Assembly: GCF_012295525.1 (NCBI RefSeq)
Contig: NZ_CP051167.1
Coordinates: 4,757,501 to 4,821,500, forward strand
Source: Oxynema aestuarii AP17
GTDB taxonomy: Bacteria; Cyanobacteriota; Cyanobacteriia; Cyanobacteriales; Laspinemataceae
Length of the DNA stretch: 64,000 nucleotides
Reading direction: 5' to 3'
Shown here: in pieces, positions 1 to 7,849 of the stretch
Position numbering within the stretch: position 1 is the stretch's first letter
Layout of the letters: each line of letters opens with the position of its first letter
Notes under the pieces: generated by a model
The model's database searches: none
Told to the model about the DNA's origin: nothing
The model's input: only the letters and a program-made list of their open reading frames with translations
Position numbers and translations under genes: made by a program

Positions 1-65
1 AGAAATCCCCCAATTAACCCGAGTGCCATAAAAACTAAAATCAGAGTAGAACGTTTGAGTTTCAT
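1..65 (-). CDS. Start of a DUF4340-like protein (partial)
   Basis: Only the first 21 codons lie inside the window; the rest runs off the left edge. They begin MKLKRSTLIL and continue into a hydrophobic stretch that looks like an N-terminal membrane anchor. In cyanobacteria a DUF4340 protein with this kind of N-terminus often follows the GldG-like gene of the same ABC operon. The position, about 210 bp downstream of the GldG-like gene on the same strand, is the main reason for the name. The family assignment is an inference from context, because the conserved domain is not visible. Confidence 0.5.
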   Translation of the reverse strand, partial: MKLKRSTLILVFMALGLIGGF

Positions 66-246
66 AATAAAGAAGTTTAGAAGTCGAGAGTTGGGAACGA
101 AAATGGAAAAGGCAAGAGGCAAAAGGAAGTAGGCAAAAGATCGGAAAGAAAAGCGATAAAGCCTGTGGTGTGGGCATCGGATCTGAATCTTCCCCACTTC
201 CGATAAGATTTTAGAAATCAGAATTCAGTCAAAGAGCGATCGCCTC

Positions 247-272
247 TCAATCTAAAATCTAAAATCTAAAAT
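247..272. repeat. Short heptamer tandem repeat (CTAAAAT)n
   Basis: About three and a half consecutive copies of the 7-mer CTAAAAT lie just past the stop of the GldG-like gene. Similar short A/T-rich heptamer runs occur at 12532-12556, 39776-39802 and near 56610-56626. This matches the short tandemly repeated repetitive (STRR) sequences known in filamentous cyanobacteria. Confidence 0.7.
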
Positions 273-276
273 CCAA

Positions 277-2139
277 TTATCGCTGTTTCCACCATAAAAG
301 TGCGGCAGCGCTAAAGCCGATAAGCGGTAGAATTGCGATCGCCATCCATGCTAACAATCGTGCTTGTGCGGGCTGCATTTCAATCCGGCGCCGCGTTGCT
401 TCTTTCGGTCGGATGGAAAGGGTTTCTTCATTTTGTTTGCTCAACCAATTCACGGAGTTGAGAAAAACATCGCCGTTGAGTTGCAGTTCAAAGCGCCCAT
501 CTGCTGCAAATTCGGAATTCCCAATCACGACCATTCGCGCCTGTTTATCCAAATCTGGTGTTTGTTCGGCAGTTTCTTCTTCAGCTTCTGGAGATTCAGT
601 TACTTCTGGAGATTCCGTTGCTTCTGGAGATTCAGTTACTTCTGTTTCTTCTTCAGCTTCTGGAGATTCCGTTGCTTCTGGAGATTCAGTTACTTCTGGA
701 GATTCAGTTACTTCTGGAGATTCAGTTGCTTCTGGAGATTCAGTTGTTTCTGGAGATTCCGTTACTTCTGGAGATTCAGTTGCTTCTGTTTCTTCTTCAG
801 CTTCTGGAGATTCAGTTGCTTCTGGAGGGGTAGGTAATTGAGAATCGGCAGCTTCGTCTACGGTACGAGTGAGGGCGACACCCAAAGTTAACGGTCCTCT
901 TCGATCGCGTTCCGGGTCGAATTGTAGTTGTTGCTGTTCGGGATTGGTTTCGGCCCAACTTTCTTGGGCACTAATTAATAAAGGAGTTTGTTCGACGCCT
1001 TCGACTTCTTCGAGTTGTAAAGGACGGGCTAAGGGATAAAAAGAATAGCCATTACTGAAGTCTCGAACAATGGGATGATTGCCGTAGTTGGAGATAAGCG
1101 GAATCGCCGGACCGAGACCGACTAAACGCCCGCTACCGGACGCATCGATGGCTAAGGCGTCGTCGAGTTGGACGCCCCATTCTTCTAGAAGGTTACCGAG
1201 TTGGGGGTTCGTTTCGGGGTCGATCAGCAGTAAGAGACTACCGCCGCGATTGAGATAGGCTTTTAATGCCTCAATTTCGCCTTCAAATAGAGGTTGTTTG
1301 GGACCGGCGGCGACGATGACGGAAGCATTTTCGGGAATTTCGGTGCGTTCGGCGAGGTTAAGGGGTTCGGTGACGAAATTGCTTTCTTCTAAGGCTTGGA
1401 CGGCTTCGGACATCGACCCGGGGGATCCGGCTTCGAGGGGGCGTTCGCCGTGACCTTGGAGGAAGTAAACGGTGTAGGTACGATCGCTGATGAACTGCTC
1501 TAAAGTGCTGGTTAGTTTAGCTTCAGTCAGTCGCGATTGGGGATTAATTTGTTGTACGAATTGACGTTTTTCGCCATTGCGGGAATTGAGATACACTTCC
1601 CCAAAGCTTTTGACTTCAAACTGTTGGGCTAAAGAGATTTGTTGTTCCGGATCGATATAGCGAAAATCAAATTGTTGAGGGGCTTGTTGCTGATAGTTTT
1701 GTAGGAGTTCGAGATCGCTGGGATTGGGGGCGCGATCGAAAATGGTGACGGTGACGGGTTGGGGTAAATTCTTGACGATTTGCTGCGATTGGGGAGACAG
1801 AGTAAAACGCTGGCTTTCGGTGAGGTCCAATCTGACGGGATTGCGCAAGGCGATGCTGTTGAGCAATCCTAAAACGACTAGGATCGATAGGGTGGAGATC
1901 GCCGCGTTGGTGCCGACTTCGGTGGATCGCTTGTTCCAAAACCCCTCGGCAAACATCAGCGCCAGCAACAACCAGACGATAAAGACGGCAATCCCACCGA
2001 CGACCAATCCCGTGGGAATCGGTCCCCAATTTCCCGAGACCAATCCGGCTGAAAGTCCCGCGATCGCCAATAACGGCCCGATCGGAAACCCATAAGGAAT
2101 GAGTTTTGTCAACCCAGATGACTTGTTATTCTGTTGCAT
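277..2139 (-). CDS. GldG-like ABC-associated membrane protein
   Basis: This 620-residue protein has two N-terminal membrane segments (about residues 15-65), a further membrane segment near residue 85, a large extracytoplasmic GldG/ABC_transp_aux-type domain (about 95-400) and a C-terminal membrane segment just before the terminal WWKQR. The GldG family is the auxiliary subunit of ABC-2 exporters; in gliding bacteria it works with GldA and GldF, but its substrate in cyanobacteria is not established. It lies directly downstream of the matching permease and ATPase, so the three probably form one complex. Between residues about 437 and 525 the domain is interrupted by an acidic hexapeptide array (TESPEA/TESPEV), after which the fold resumes at VVIGNSEFAADGRF. 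ATG start. Confidence 0.8.
   Translation of the reverse strand: MQQNNKSSGLTKLIPYGFPIGPLLAIAGLSAGLVSGNWGPIPTGLVVGGIAVFIVWLLLALMFAEGFWNKRSTEVGTNAAISTLSILVVLGLLNSIALRNPVRLDLTESQRFTLSPQSQQIVKNLPQPVTVTIFDRAPNPSDLELLQNYQQQAPQQFDFRYIDPEQQISLAQQFEVKSFGEVYLNSRNGEKRQFVQQINPQSRLTEAKLTSTLEQFISDRTYTVYFLQGHGERPLEAGSPGSMSEAVQALEESNFVTEPLNLAERTEIPENASVIVAAGPKQPLFEGEIEALKAYLNRGGSLLLLIDPETNPQLGNLLEEWGVQLDDALAIDASGSGRLVGLGPAIPLISNYGNHPIVRDFSNGYSFYPLARPLQLEEVEGVEQTPLLISAQESWAETNPEQQQLQFDPERDRRGPLTLGVALTRTVDEAADSQLPTPPEATESPEAEEETEATESPEVTESPETTESPEATESPEVTESPEVTESPEATESPEAEEETEVTESPEATESPEVTESPEAEEETAEQTPDLDKQARMVVIGNSEFAADGRFELQLNGDVFLNSVNWLSKQNEETLSIRPKEATRRRIEMQPAQARLLAWMAIAILPLIGFSAAALLWWKQR
571..830 (-). 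repeat. 18-bp coding repeat (TESPEx hexapeptide array)
   Basis: Units of 18 bp encode the hexapeptide TESPE followed by A, V or T. Runs of them are separated by three acidic EAEEET-type spacers. The array sits inside the GldG-like gene and keeps its frame. The high similarity of the units suggests recent slippage or unequal exchange. Confidence 0.9.
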
Positions 2140-2196
2140 GGTCGGAGAAATAAAGGCGATGTGGAGAGGATTTCGTGGGGGTAAGAGTTGTGGGTG

Positions 2197-3009
2197 TTAG
2201 CTTTGTTGAAAGCGGAGGGCGTCGATCGATTGGGCGCTGAGAAAGACGCCTAAAACGATATAACTGGCAAACAAAATTAAGCTACTGAGATCGACAACCC
2301 CTTTAATCAAATTTTCGTAATGCTTTAACAGGGACAAATGGGTCAAAGCGTCGCCGACCGGACCGCCGACACTGTTCGCCAGGAGGTCGATGACCCACAA
2401 AAATAAGACTAAAGCAAAGGTGAGAATCGCCGATAAAATCGTGCTGTCGGTCAGCGACGAGATAAACATTCCCAAGGACAGGACGCTGGCGGCGAGTAAA
2501 ATTAAGCCGAGGTGACCTAAAAGCGGTACGGCAAAAGGCATCGGCGGATTAGCCGCACTCAGGGCGATCGCCTCCAACCCGAGCAAAGGGGCGACTATCG
2601 TCGCAAAAAAGGTGACCACGCCTAACAGTTTGCCCGTCGCGACGGACCAGTTCGTTATCGGTGAAGTCGCCAGCAGTTCGATGGTGCCTCGTTTGCGTTC
2701 TTCCGCGTAGAGTCCCATGGACAAGATCGGCAAAATAAATAAAGAAACCGACCCCATCACCTGCAAAAACATCTGTAAAAATTCATAGGCGACATCCACC
2801 GGGGGAACTCTAAATCCCATTTGTTGGGCTTGTGCTTCCATCATTGCGACTTGCTGGACGATTCCCTCGGGACCGAGGAGGATGGCGACGAAGAAAAAGC
2901 CGGAGAGCAACCAAAAAATCCCGGCGATCGCGTAGGCGAGGGGCGACTGAAAATAACTTTGTAACTCTTTGCGGTAAATCGCAATAATATTACCGACGAT
3001 CGTTCCCAT
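2197..3009 (-). CDS. ABC-2 type permease (GldF-like)
   Basis: This is a 270-residue integral membrane protein with about six hydrophobic segments. It starts MGTIVGNIIAIYRKELQSYF, the usual opening of ABC-2 permeases, and has the conserved EERKRGTIELL segment of GldF/NosY-like permeases. The ATG at 3009 was chosen because an AGGAG sits about 10 nt upstream and family homology begins there; the frame stays open to 3126 but that extension looks non-coding. It lies between the ATPase gene (113 bp upstream) and the GldG-like gene (57 bp downstream), consistent with one transcript. The transported substrate cannot be read from the sequence. Confidence 0.88.
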   Translation of the reverse strand: MGTIVGNIIAIYRKELQSYFQSPLAYAIAGIFWLLSGFFFVAILLGPEGIVQQVAMMEAQAQQMGFRVPPVDVAYEFLQMFLQVMGSVSLFILPILSMGLYAEERKRGTIELLATSPITNWSVATGKLLGVVTFFATIVAPLLGLEAIALSAANPPMPFAVPLLGHLGLILLAASVLSLGMFISSLTDSTILSAILTFALVLFLWVIDLLANSVGGPVGDALTHLSLLKHYENLIKGVVDLSSLILFASYIVLGVFLSAQSIDALRFQQS

Positions 3010-3122
3010 AACTCTTATTCTCCTAAACCCGGACGAGCGAGGCGATCGCGAAGGGGCGATCGCGCCAGTAGCGTAACAGAAATCGAACCCTCGGGCCTTC
3101 TCCCCTTGGGGCGATCGCCCCC

Positions 3123-4253
3123 TCACCCCTCCCGAACTTCCTCATTTTCCGGCATCTCAGCCGTTTCTGGCGCTTCCGCCTCCACCTGCGCCCCGTCGGA
3201 CTCGCTTTCTGCTTCTGGGGAAGACTCCTCTGTTTCCGCCGATTCTCGGGCCACGGTTTCGCTGTCGGTTTCCCCCGCCGCTTCCGACGCCGCCACGGTC
3301 CGATCTTCCTCGGTGGTCAACTGCAAGAACACCTCTTCCAAACTGGCCCGGTGACGTCGCATTTCGTGCAAGCGACAGCCCGCCGCATACAAAATCCCGA
3401 CTACATCGGGCCCCGGTTCTTCTCCCGATTCGGCGATGACGCGCAACTGCTGGTGAGGTTCCCCTCCTTGCGGATCGAGGGCTTGAATCTCGCTGACTCC
3501 GGGCAAGTTTTGCAACGACTCGAACAAGTTTCCCCAATCTTTCTCCGGGGGAATTTCCACTTCTAAATCGTAAGAGGTTCCCCCGGTCAACTGACTCATC
3601 AACTCTTCAATCCCGCCCGTAGCCACCATTTTGCCGCGATTGATAATTGCTACCCGGCTGCAAGTCATGCTGACTTCGGGCAAAATATGGGTCGAAAGAA
3701 TGATGGTATGTTCTCCCGCCAGACTTTTAATCAGATTGCGGACTTCAATAATTTGGCGCGGGTCTAATCCTACGGTCGGTTCGTCGAGGATAATCACCGG
3801 GGGGTCGTGAACGATCGCCTGAGCAATTCCGACACGCTGGCGAAAGCCTTTCGAGAGTTTGCCGATCGCGATGTTGCGTTTTTCTTCCAAGTTACAACGG
3901 GCGATCGCCGTGTTGACGCGATCTCGGCGATCGCCCCCCGCCACGTGCTTGATCCGCGCGACAAAATGCAAGAAACTCTCGACGGTCATATCGAGGTACA
4001 ATGGCGGCGATTCGGGCAAATATCCGATGCGCTGGCGCACCGCCATCGAGTTTTCGTGGACTTCATACCCGGCAATTTTGGCCGTTCCTTTCGTCGCAGG
4101 CAAATATCCGGCCAAAATTCGCATGGTGGTCGTTTTTCCGGCCCCATTCGGCCCTAAAAAGCCGAGGATCTCTCCCGGTTCCACCTGAAACGAGAGGTCT
4201 TCGATCGCCTTGGTCGAACCGTAAATCTTACTTAACTGCTCTACCTCGATCAT
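3123..4253 (-). CDS. ABC transporter ATPase with acidic C-terminal tail
   Basis: The nucleotide-binding subunit of the operon. Visible motifs are Walker A GPNGAGKTTT (about residues 34-43), the signature LSKGFRQRVGIAQA, Walker B VIILDEPTVGLDP and a switch histidine in ILSTH. The first 310 residues match the drug/gliding ABC ATPase subfamily. The last 50 or so residues are a disordered Glu/Ser/Ala-rich tail ending EEVREG, beyond the normal end of the family. ATG start. It is the first gene of the minus-strand operon and faces the divergent FAD oxidoreductase gene, so its promoter should lie in 4254-4562. Confidence 0.9.
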   Translation of the reverse strand: MIEVEQLSKIYGSTKAIEDLSFQVEPGEILGFLGPNGAGKTTTMRILAGYLPATKGTAKIAGYEVHENSMAVRQRIGYLPESPPLYLDMTVESFLHFVARIKHVAGGDRRDRVNTAIARCNLEEKRNIAIGKLSKGFRQRVGIAQAIVHDPPVIILDEPTVGLDPRQIIEVRNLIKSLAGEHTIILSTHILPEVSMTCSRVAIINRGKMVATGGIEELMSQLTGGTSYDLEVEIPPEKDWGNLFESLQNLPGVSEIQALDPQGGEPHQQLRVIAESGEEPGPDVVGILYAAGCRLHEMRRHRASLEEVFLQLTTEEDRTVAASEAAGETDSETVARESAETEESSPEAESESDGAQVEAEAPETAEMPENEEVREG

Positions 4254-4562
4254 GTTGTCTCAACTCAATTATTGGGTTTTCCGTTCTCATTGACCCTGTT
4301 GATTTCTGGGGTTGCCATCCTTGTGTCCATCCCTTCCGTACGATTCTCCTGGGGAGACGCCAAGCGCAAAGCGCGCAGACGAATATCAGAATAACAAGAA
4401 ATCTTGAGCTTTTCGGTTTTAGCTCCCAGATCCCCAGAGGATCGCCGATTTCGGGCCGCTCGCCCGCCATCGGGAGGCGATCGGTTTTACCCTAGATTGG
4501 GGGGCGATCGTCAGGTTGGATCTAGTTCCAAGATCTTCGAGCAACAGATACCCGCAAAGCAT
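4254..4562. other. Divergent intergenic region
   Basis: This 309-bp spacer separates the minus-strand ABC operon from the plus-strand oxidoreductase. It should hold both promoters. I could not pick out a convincing -10/-35 pair. It contains one copy of the dispersed TCTCC/GGAGA repeat listed separately. Confidence 0.5.
4341..4360. repeat. Dispersed GGAGA/TCTCC hairpin repeat, copy 1
   Basis: The core CGATTCTCC-tgg-GGAGACGC can form a short hairpin. Related cores occur at 14971-14990, 15085-15104, 25683-25702 (inside a gene) and 61923-61940. Outside the genes it is usually joined to a HIP1 octamer and a GCGAAGC stretch. Confidence 0.7.
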
Positions 4563-5714
4563 ATGCCAGAACTTTCTCAAAATCTGGTCTTCATCGGTGG
4601 CGGTCACAGTCACGCGATCGCCTTGAACTTATGGGGAAAGCAGCCTTTAGCCGATGTCAACGTTACCTTAATCAGTAATGTCCGCCATACCCCCTATTCC
4701 GGGATGCTACCGGGCTATATCGCCGGATTTTACTGTTTTGAGGAGGTCCATATCGACCTCGAACCGTTGGCGAAGTTCGCGCGATCGCGCTTCGTCCTCG
4801 ATCGCGCCGTCGGCTTGGATTTAGACAATCGTCGGGTGATTTGTGGCGATCGCCCCCCGATTCCCTTCGACGTTGTCTCCATCGATATCGGTAGCACTCC
4901 CGCCACGATCGCCACTCCCGGCGCCGCCGACTACGCCATCCCCGCCAAACCCGTACCCCAGTTACTCCACCATTGGTCCGAACTGCTCGATCGCGTCCAA
5001 GCCGAACCCAACCGACGTTGGCGTTTGGCAGTCGTCGGCGGCGGCGCCGGAGGGGTCGAGTTAATCTTATCGATGCAAGCGCGCTTGTGGCGCCTACTCC
5101 CTCCCGGCGATCGCGCTGCTCTCGAATTTCACTTATTCCAGCGCGGTTGCGAGCTTCTCCCCAGTCACAATCCCTACGTCCGCACCACGTTGACCCGCTT
5201 GTTAGGCGATCGCGGGATTCACCTCCATTTGGGCGAAACCGTGTCTGGCTTAACTCGCGAAGGGGGGGCGATCGCTCTTCAGTGCGCCTCTGGCTTCTGT
5301 GTGGCGTGCGATCGCGTCTTCTGGGTCACCCAAGCCTCGGCGCCGGAGTGGATCGCGCGATCGGGTTTGGCGACTGACGCAGCCGGGTTTATCCTCGTCG
5401 GCGATACCTTGCAATCCCTCTCTCATCCCGAAGTTTTCGCTACGGGAGATATCGCCACGATGCAGAACCATCCCCGTCCGAAAGCAGGGGTGTTCGCCGT
5501 GCGCCAGGGTCCACCCCTCGATCGCAATTTACGCCTATTTTTGCAGAATCGACCCCCGCAACCTTTCCGACCGCAAACCCAGTTCCTCACCCTGATCGGC
5601 ACGGGAACGGGACGGGCGATCGCCTCTCGTGGCGCTTTCGGCTGCGGTCCCAACCGCCTGCTGTGGCGGTGGAAGGATCGCATCGATCGCAAATTCATGC
5701 AGACTTTTCGCTAA
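4563..5714 (+). CDS. FAD-dependent NDH-2-like oxidoreductase (SelD-partner type)
   Basis: This 383-residue flavoprotein has an N-terminal FAD-binding motif of the form VFIGGGHSHAIAL, a second dinucleotide-binding motif LAVVGGGAGGVEL in the middle (about residue 160) and the late FAD-contact motif VFATGDIATM. The GGGHSH opening is typical of the NADH dehydrogenase-like domain that cyanobacteria often carry fused to selenide, water dikinase (SelD). Here the reading frame stops after FMQTFR, where the SelD half would begin, and no SelD sequence follows. The ATG at 4563 was chosen because homology starts there, although the frame is open further upstream. The substrate and acceptor are unknown; a role in quinone or thiol redox is only inferred. 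Confidence 0.8.
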   Translation: MPELSQNLVFIGGGHSHAIALNLWGKQPLADVNVTLISNVRHTPYSGMLPGYIAGFYCFEEVHIDLEPLAKFARSRFVLDRAVGLDLDNRRVICGDRPPIPFDVVSIDIGSTPATIATPGAADYAIPAKPVPQLLHHWSELLDRVQAEPNRRWRLAVVGGGAGGVELILSMQARLWRLLPPGDRAALEFHLFQRGCELLPSHNPYVRTTLTRLLGDRGIHLHLGETVSGLTREGGAIALQCASGFCVACDRVFWVTQASAPEWIARSGLATDAAGFILVGDTLQSLSHPEVFATGDIATMQNHPRPKAGVFAVRQGPPLDRNLRLFLQNRPPQPFRPQTQFLTLIGTGTGRAIASRGAFGCGPNRLLWRWKDRIDRKFMQTFR

Positions 5715-5920
5715 ATTGAGCGCGCCAAATCTCGAATTTTCTCGAATCCTGTCGCAAAAAAGAGGGAACCCTTCACCGAGATTTACTTTTCCACTAACGA
5801 GGCTTTTGTTAACATCGCCACGTAAGAAACGACCAAAGAATAAAACAGGAGTTCGATCATCATCCCAGTCCTCAAGTTATTCAAGTGTGAAACTCAATCC
5901 AGATGCAATCCCCAAATTAG

Positions 5921-6060
5921 ACTCCGTTTCGACGCCTGCGCGATCGCACGGAGGTCAACGTAGGAGGCTGGTACGTGAAGGGCCCTACAGACGCCCTAAA
6001 CTGCGGGCAATTTCCCTTCAGGAGAGTGACCGCATCCGTAAATTCACGGATGCATTCTTT
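5921..6060 (+). pseudogene. 3' end of a TnpB (IS200/IS605-type) gene and element right end
   Basis: A frame opening after the TAG at 5918 reads TEVNVGGWYVKGPTDALNC and then GQFPFRRVT. As I remember it, this matches the low-complexity C-terminus of cyanobacterial TnpB proteins, but I could not search it. There is no upstream TnpB core (RuvC or zinc-finger motifs) in 5715-5920, so only the 3' tip remains. A perfect hairpin at 6032-6053 follows, as expected at the right end of such elements. The rest of 5715-6465 holds no gene I can support. Confidence 0.5.
6032..6053 (+). other. Perfect 8-bp hairpin at presumed IS605-type right end
   Basis: GCATCCGT-aaattc-ACGGATGC is a perfect 8-bp stem with a six-base loop. 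It sits directly behind the TnpB-like C-terminal coding remnant. IS200/IS605 elements carry subterminal hairpins recognised by TnpA, and the TnpB guide RNA ends in this area, so this may be the element's right end. Confidence 0.6.
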
Positions 6061-6465
6061 CTGGATAATCTATTTTCAAGTAAAAGTCAAGTTTATTAAT
6101 CTTTTTTTAAGAATTATGCCGTCCCGAGAGGGCAAAAGGGGCATGAGTGGTGAAGGGGTAAAGGGGTAAGACCCTTTTTCTAGCTTGTTTTCGGCGATCG
6201 CCCTCCCGAGAACTCGCCGACGGGACGAGGGAACAGCGATCGCTCACCTCCAGGGGGCGGCGATCGACCGATCCGCGTTGACTTCGGTTAACCGAACCGT
6301 ATAAATACGTAAAATATACGTAAAATTCAGTCAAACATACGCAAACAATCGCAATCAAGCGCAAACAAATCGAGCAAAAATTATGGCGGTCGCAAAAAAA
6401 TAGGAATGTCCGGTGACATTCCCAAAACGCAAAAGTTCAACGGCGATTTCGTGACCTGGCGCCGT

Positions 6466-7497
6466 TTAATCTTCCGCAAAAATATAGCGGCGCAGTTCGC
6501 TCGGATCCGGTTCCGGACTGCTCTCGGCAAACTCCACCGCTTCCTCGATTTCCTGGCGAATTCGCTTCTCGATTTCGTCGAGTTCCTCTTGTCGAACTAA
6601 ATTGTGTTCTAACAAATGCGCTCCCAAACGGGCGATCGGATCGCGAGCGTGCCAAAAGTCCTTCTCTTCCTTCGATCGCAGCTCGTCGGGATCCGCCAGG
6701 GAGTGACCCCGGAAACGATAGGTCAACGCCTCGATCAACGTCGGGCCTTCTCCCGCACGGGCGCGTTCCACCGCCTCTAAGGCTGCCTCACGCACCGCCA
6801 GCACGTCCATTCCGTCCACTTCAACGCCCTTGAGACCGAAAACACTGGCTTTTTTATAAATTTCCGGTTCCGAGGTCGCCCGTTCGTGAGCCATTCCGAT
6901 CGCCCACTTATTATTCTCGACCACGTAAAGAATCGGCAGTTTCCACAGCGCCGCCATATTCAAACATTCGTAAAACTGACCGTTATTGCAAGCGCCATCC
7001 CCGAAGAAACACGCCGTCACCTGGTCCGCTTTGGGATCGCCGAGAGCATCGCGACGGTAACGACTTTGGAACGCCGCCCCCGTCGCCACCGGAATCCCTT
7101 CCGCCACGAACGCATAACCGCCGAGCAAGTTATGTTCCGCAGAAAATAAGTGCATCGAACCGCCGCGACCTTTCGAGCATCCCGTCGCCTTCCCGAACAA
7201 TTCCGCCATCACTTCGCGAGCGGGAACCCCCGCACTGAGGGCGTGAACGTGATCGCGATAGGTACTGGCGACAAAATCTTCGTCGCGACGCATGGCCCGG
7301 ATGACCCCCGTCGAAACTGCTTCCTGGCCATTGTAGAGGTGGACGAAGCCAAACATTTTGCCGCGATAGTACATTTCGGCACACTTATCTTCAAAAAAGC
7401 GGCCCAAGACCATATCTTCGTACAGCATCAATCCGTCCTCTTTCGAGATCGTTGCTGCCGTGGCCTCAAATTTCGGTAAAGTCCGTTCTTGAATCAT
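6466..7497 (-). CDS. pdhA: Pyruvate dehydrogenase E1 component, alpha subunit
   Basis: This 343-residue protein catalyses, with the beta subunit, thiamine-diphosphate-dependent decarboxylation of pyruvate in the pyruvate dehydrogenase complex. The ThDP-binding motif runs from [10 protein letters not shown] (about residue 166) to the ENNKWAIG region. The [17 protein letters not shown] and TYRDHVHAL segments and the phosphorylation-loop-like [19 protein letters not shown] are typical of the family. Its length is normal. It starts ATG at 7497. No pdhB, E2 or E3 gene lies beside it, which is usual in cyanobacteria, where these genes are scattered. Confidence 0.95.
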   Translation of the reverse strand: MIQERTLPKFEATAATISKEDGLMLYEDMVLGRFFEDKCAEMYYRGKMFGFVHLYNGQEAVSTGVIRAMRRDEDFVASTYRDHVHALSAGVPAREVMAELFGKATGCSKGRGGSMHLFSAEHNLLGGYAFVAEGIPVATGAAFQSRYRRDALGDPKADQVTACFFGDGACNNGQFYECLNMAALWKLPILYVVENNKWAIGMAHERATSEPEIYKKASVFGLKGVEVDGMDVLAVREAALEAVERARAGEGPTLIEALTYRFRGHSLADPDELRSKEEKDFWHARDPIARLGAHLLEHNLVRQEELDEIEKRIRQEIEEAVEFAESSPEPDPSELRRYIFAED

Positions 7498-7849
7498 CGA
7501 TTAACTCGTTCCCTCGCAACAATACCCAGAATTGTCATCCTTCAACATATCATTGCTCCGAACCGCCGCGTTCGCCCCAATTAACAGGCTAAGCGAGAAC
7601 GGTCACCTGGAGACCCGATCGCAACCAATCCATTCGCTCTATCTCCCCGACTCGGGAGGCGGGTAAAACGCGTTCCCCTTGCCTCTGCGACTGAACGCCC
7701 ATTCGCGATCGAGTCGCTTTTGCTACTTACCAATAAAGTTTCAAACTTTTACACTAGAATCTAGAGGCTATAATTATCGCACCATTGTAGAGAGTTTTGG
7801 AGATCCTCTTGTCAGTCCGTCTGGTCGCTCACTGGTGGGGAAGTAGACA
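7498..7849. other. Divergent pdhA/ftn2 intergenic region
   Basis: This 352-bp spacer separates pdhA on the minus strand from ftn2 on the plus strand. Apart from the sigma-70-like promoter at 7747-7774 I see no further defined element and no small coding frame I can support. Confidence 0.5.
7747..7774 (+). promoter_or_regulatory. Sigma-70-like promoter of the ftn2 gene
   Basis: A TTTTAC (7747-7752) and a perfect TATAAT (7769-7774) are 16 bp apart. They lie about 75 bp upstream of the GTG start of the division gene, on the same strand. Confidence 0.55.

Noticed and set aside
364-841. Several plus-strand open frames of 90-157 codons
   Set aside because: They are antisense shadows of the hexapeptide repeat array in the GldG-like gene; low complexity keeps all frames open.
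7498-7849. Possible riboswitch between pdhA and ftn2
   Set aside because: No conserved riboswitch core or terminator/antiterminator pair is visible; only a standard promoter is seen.
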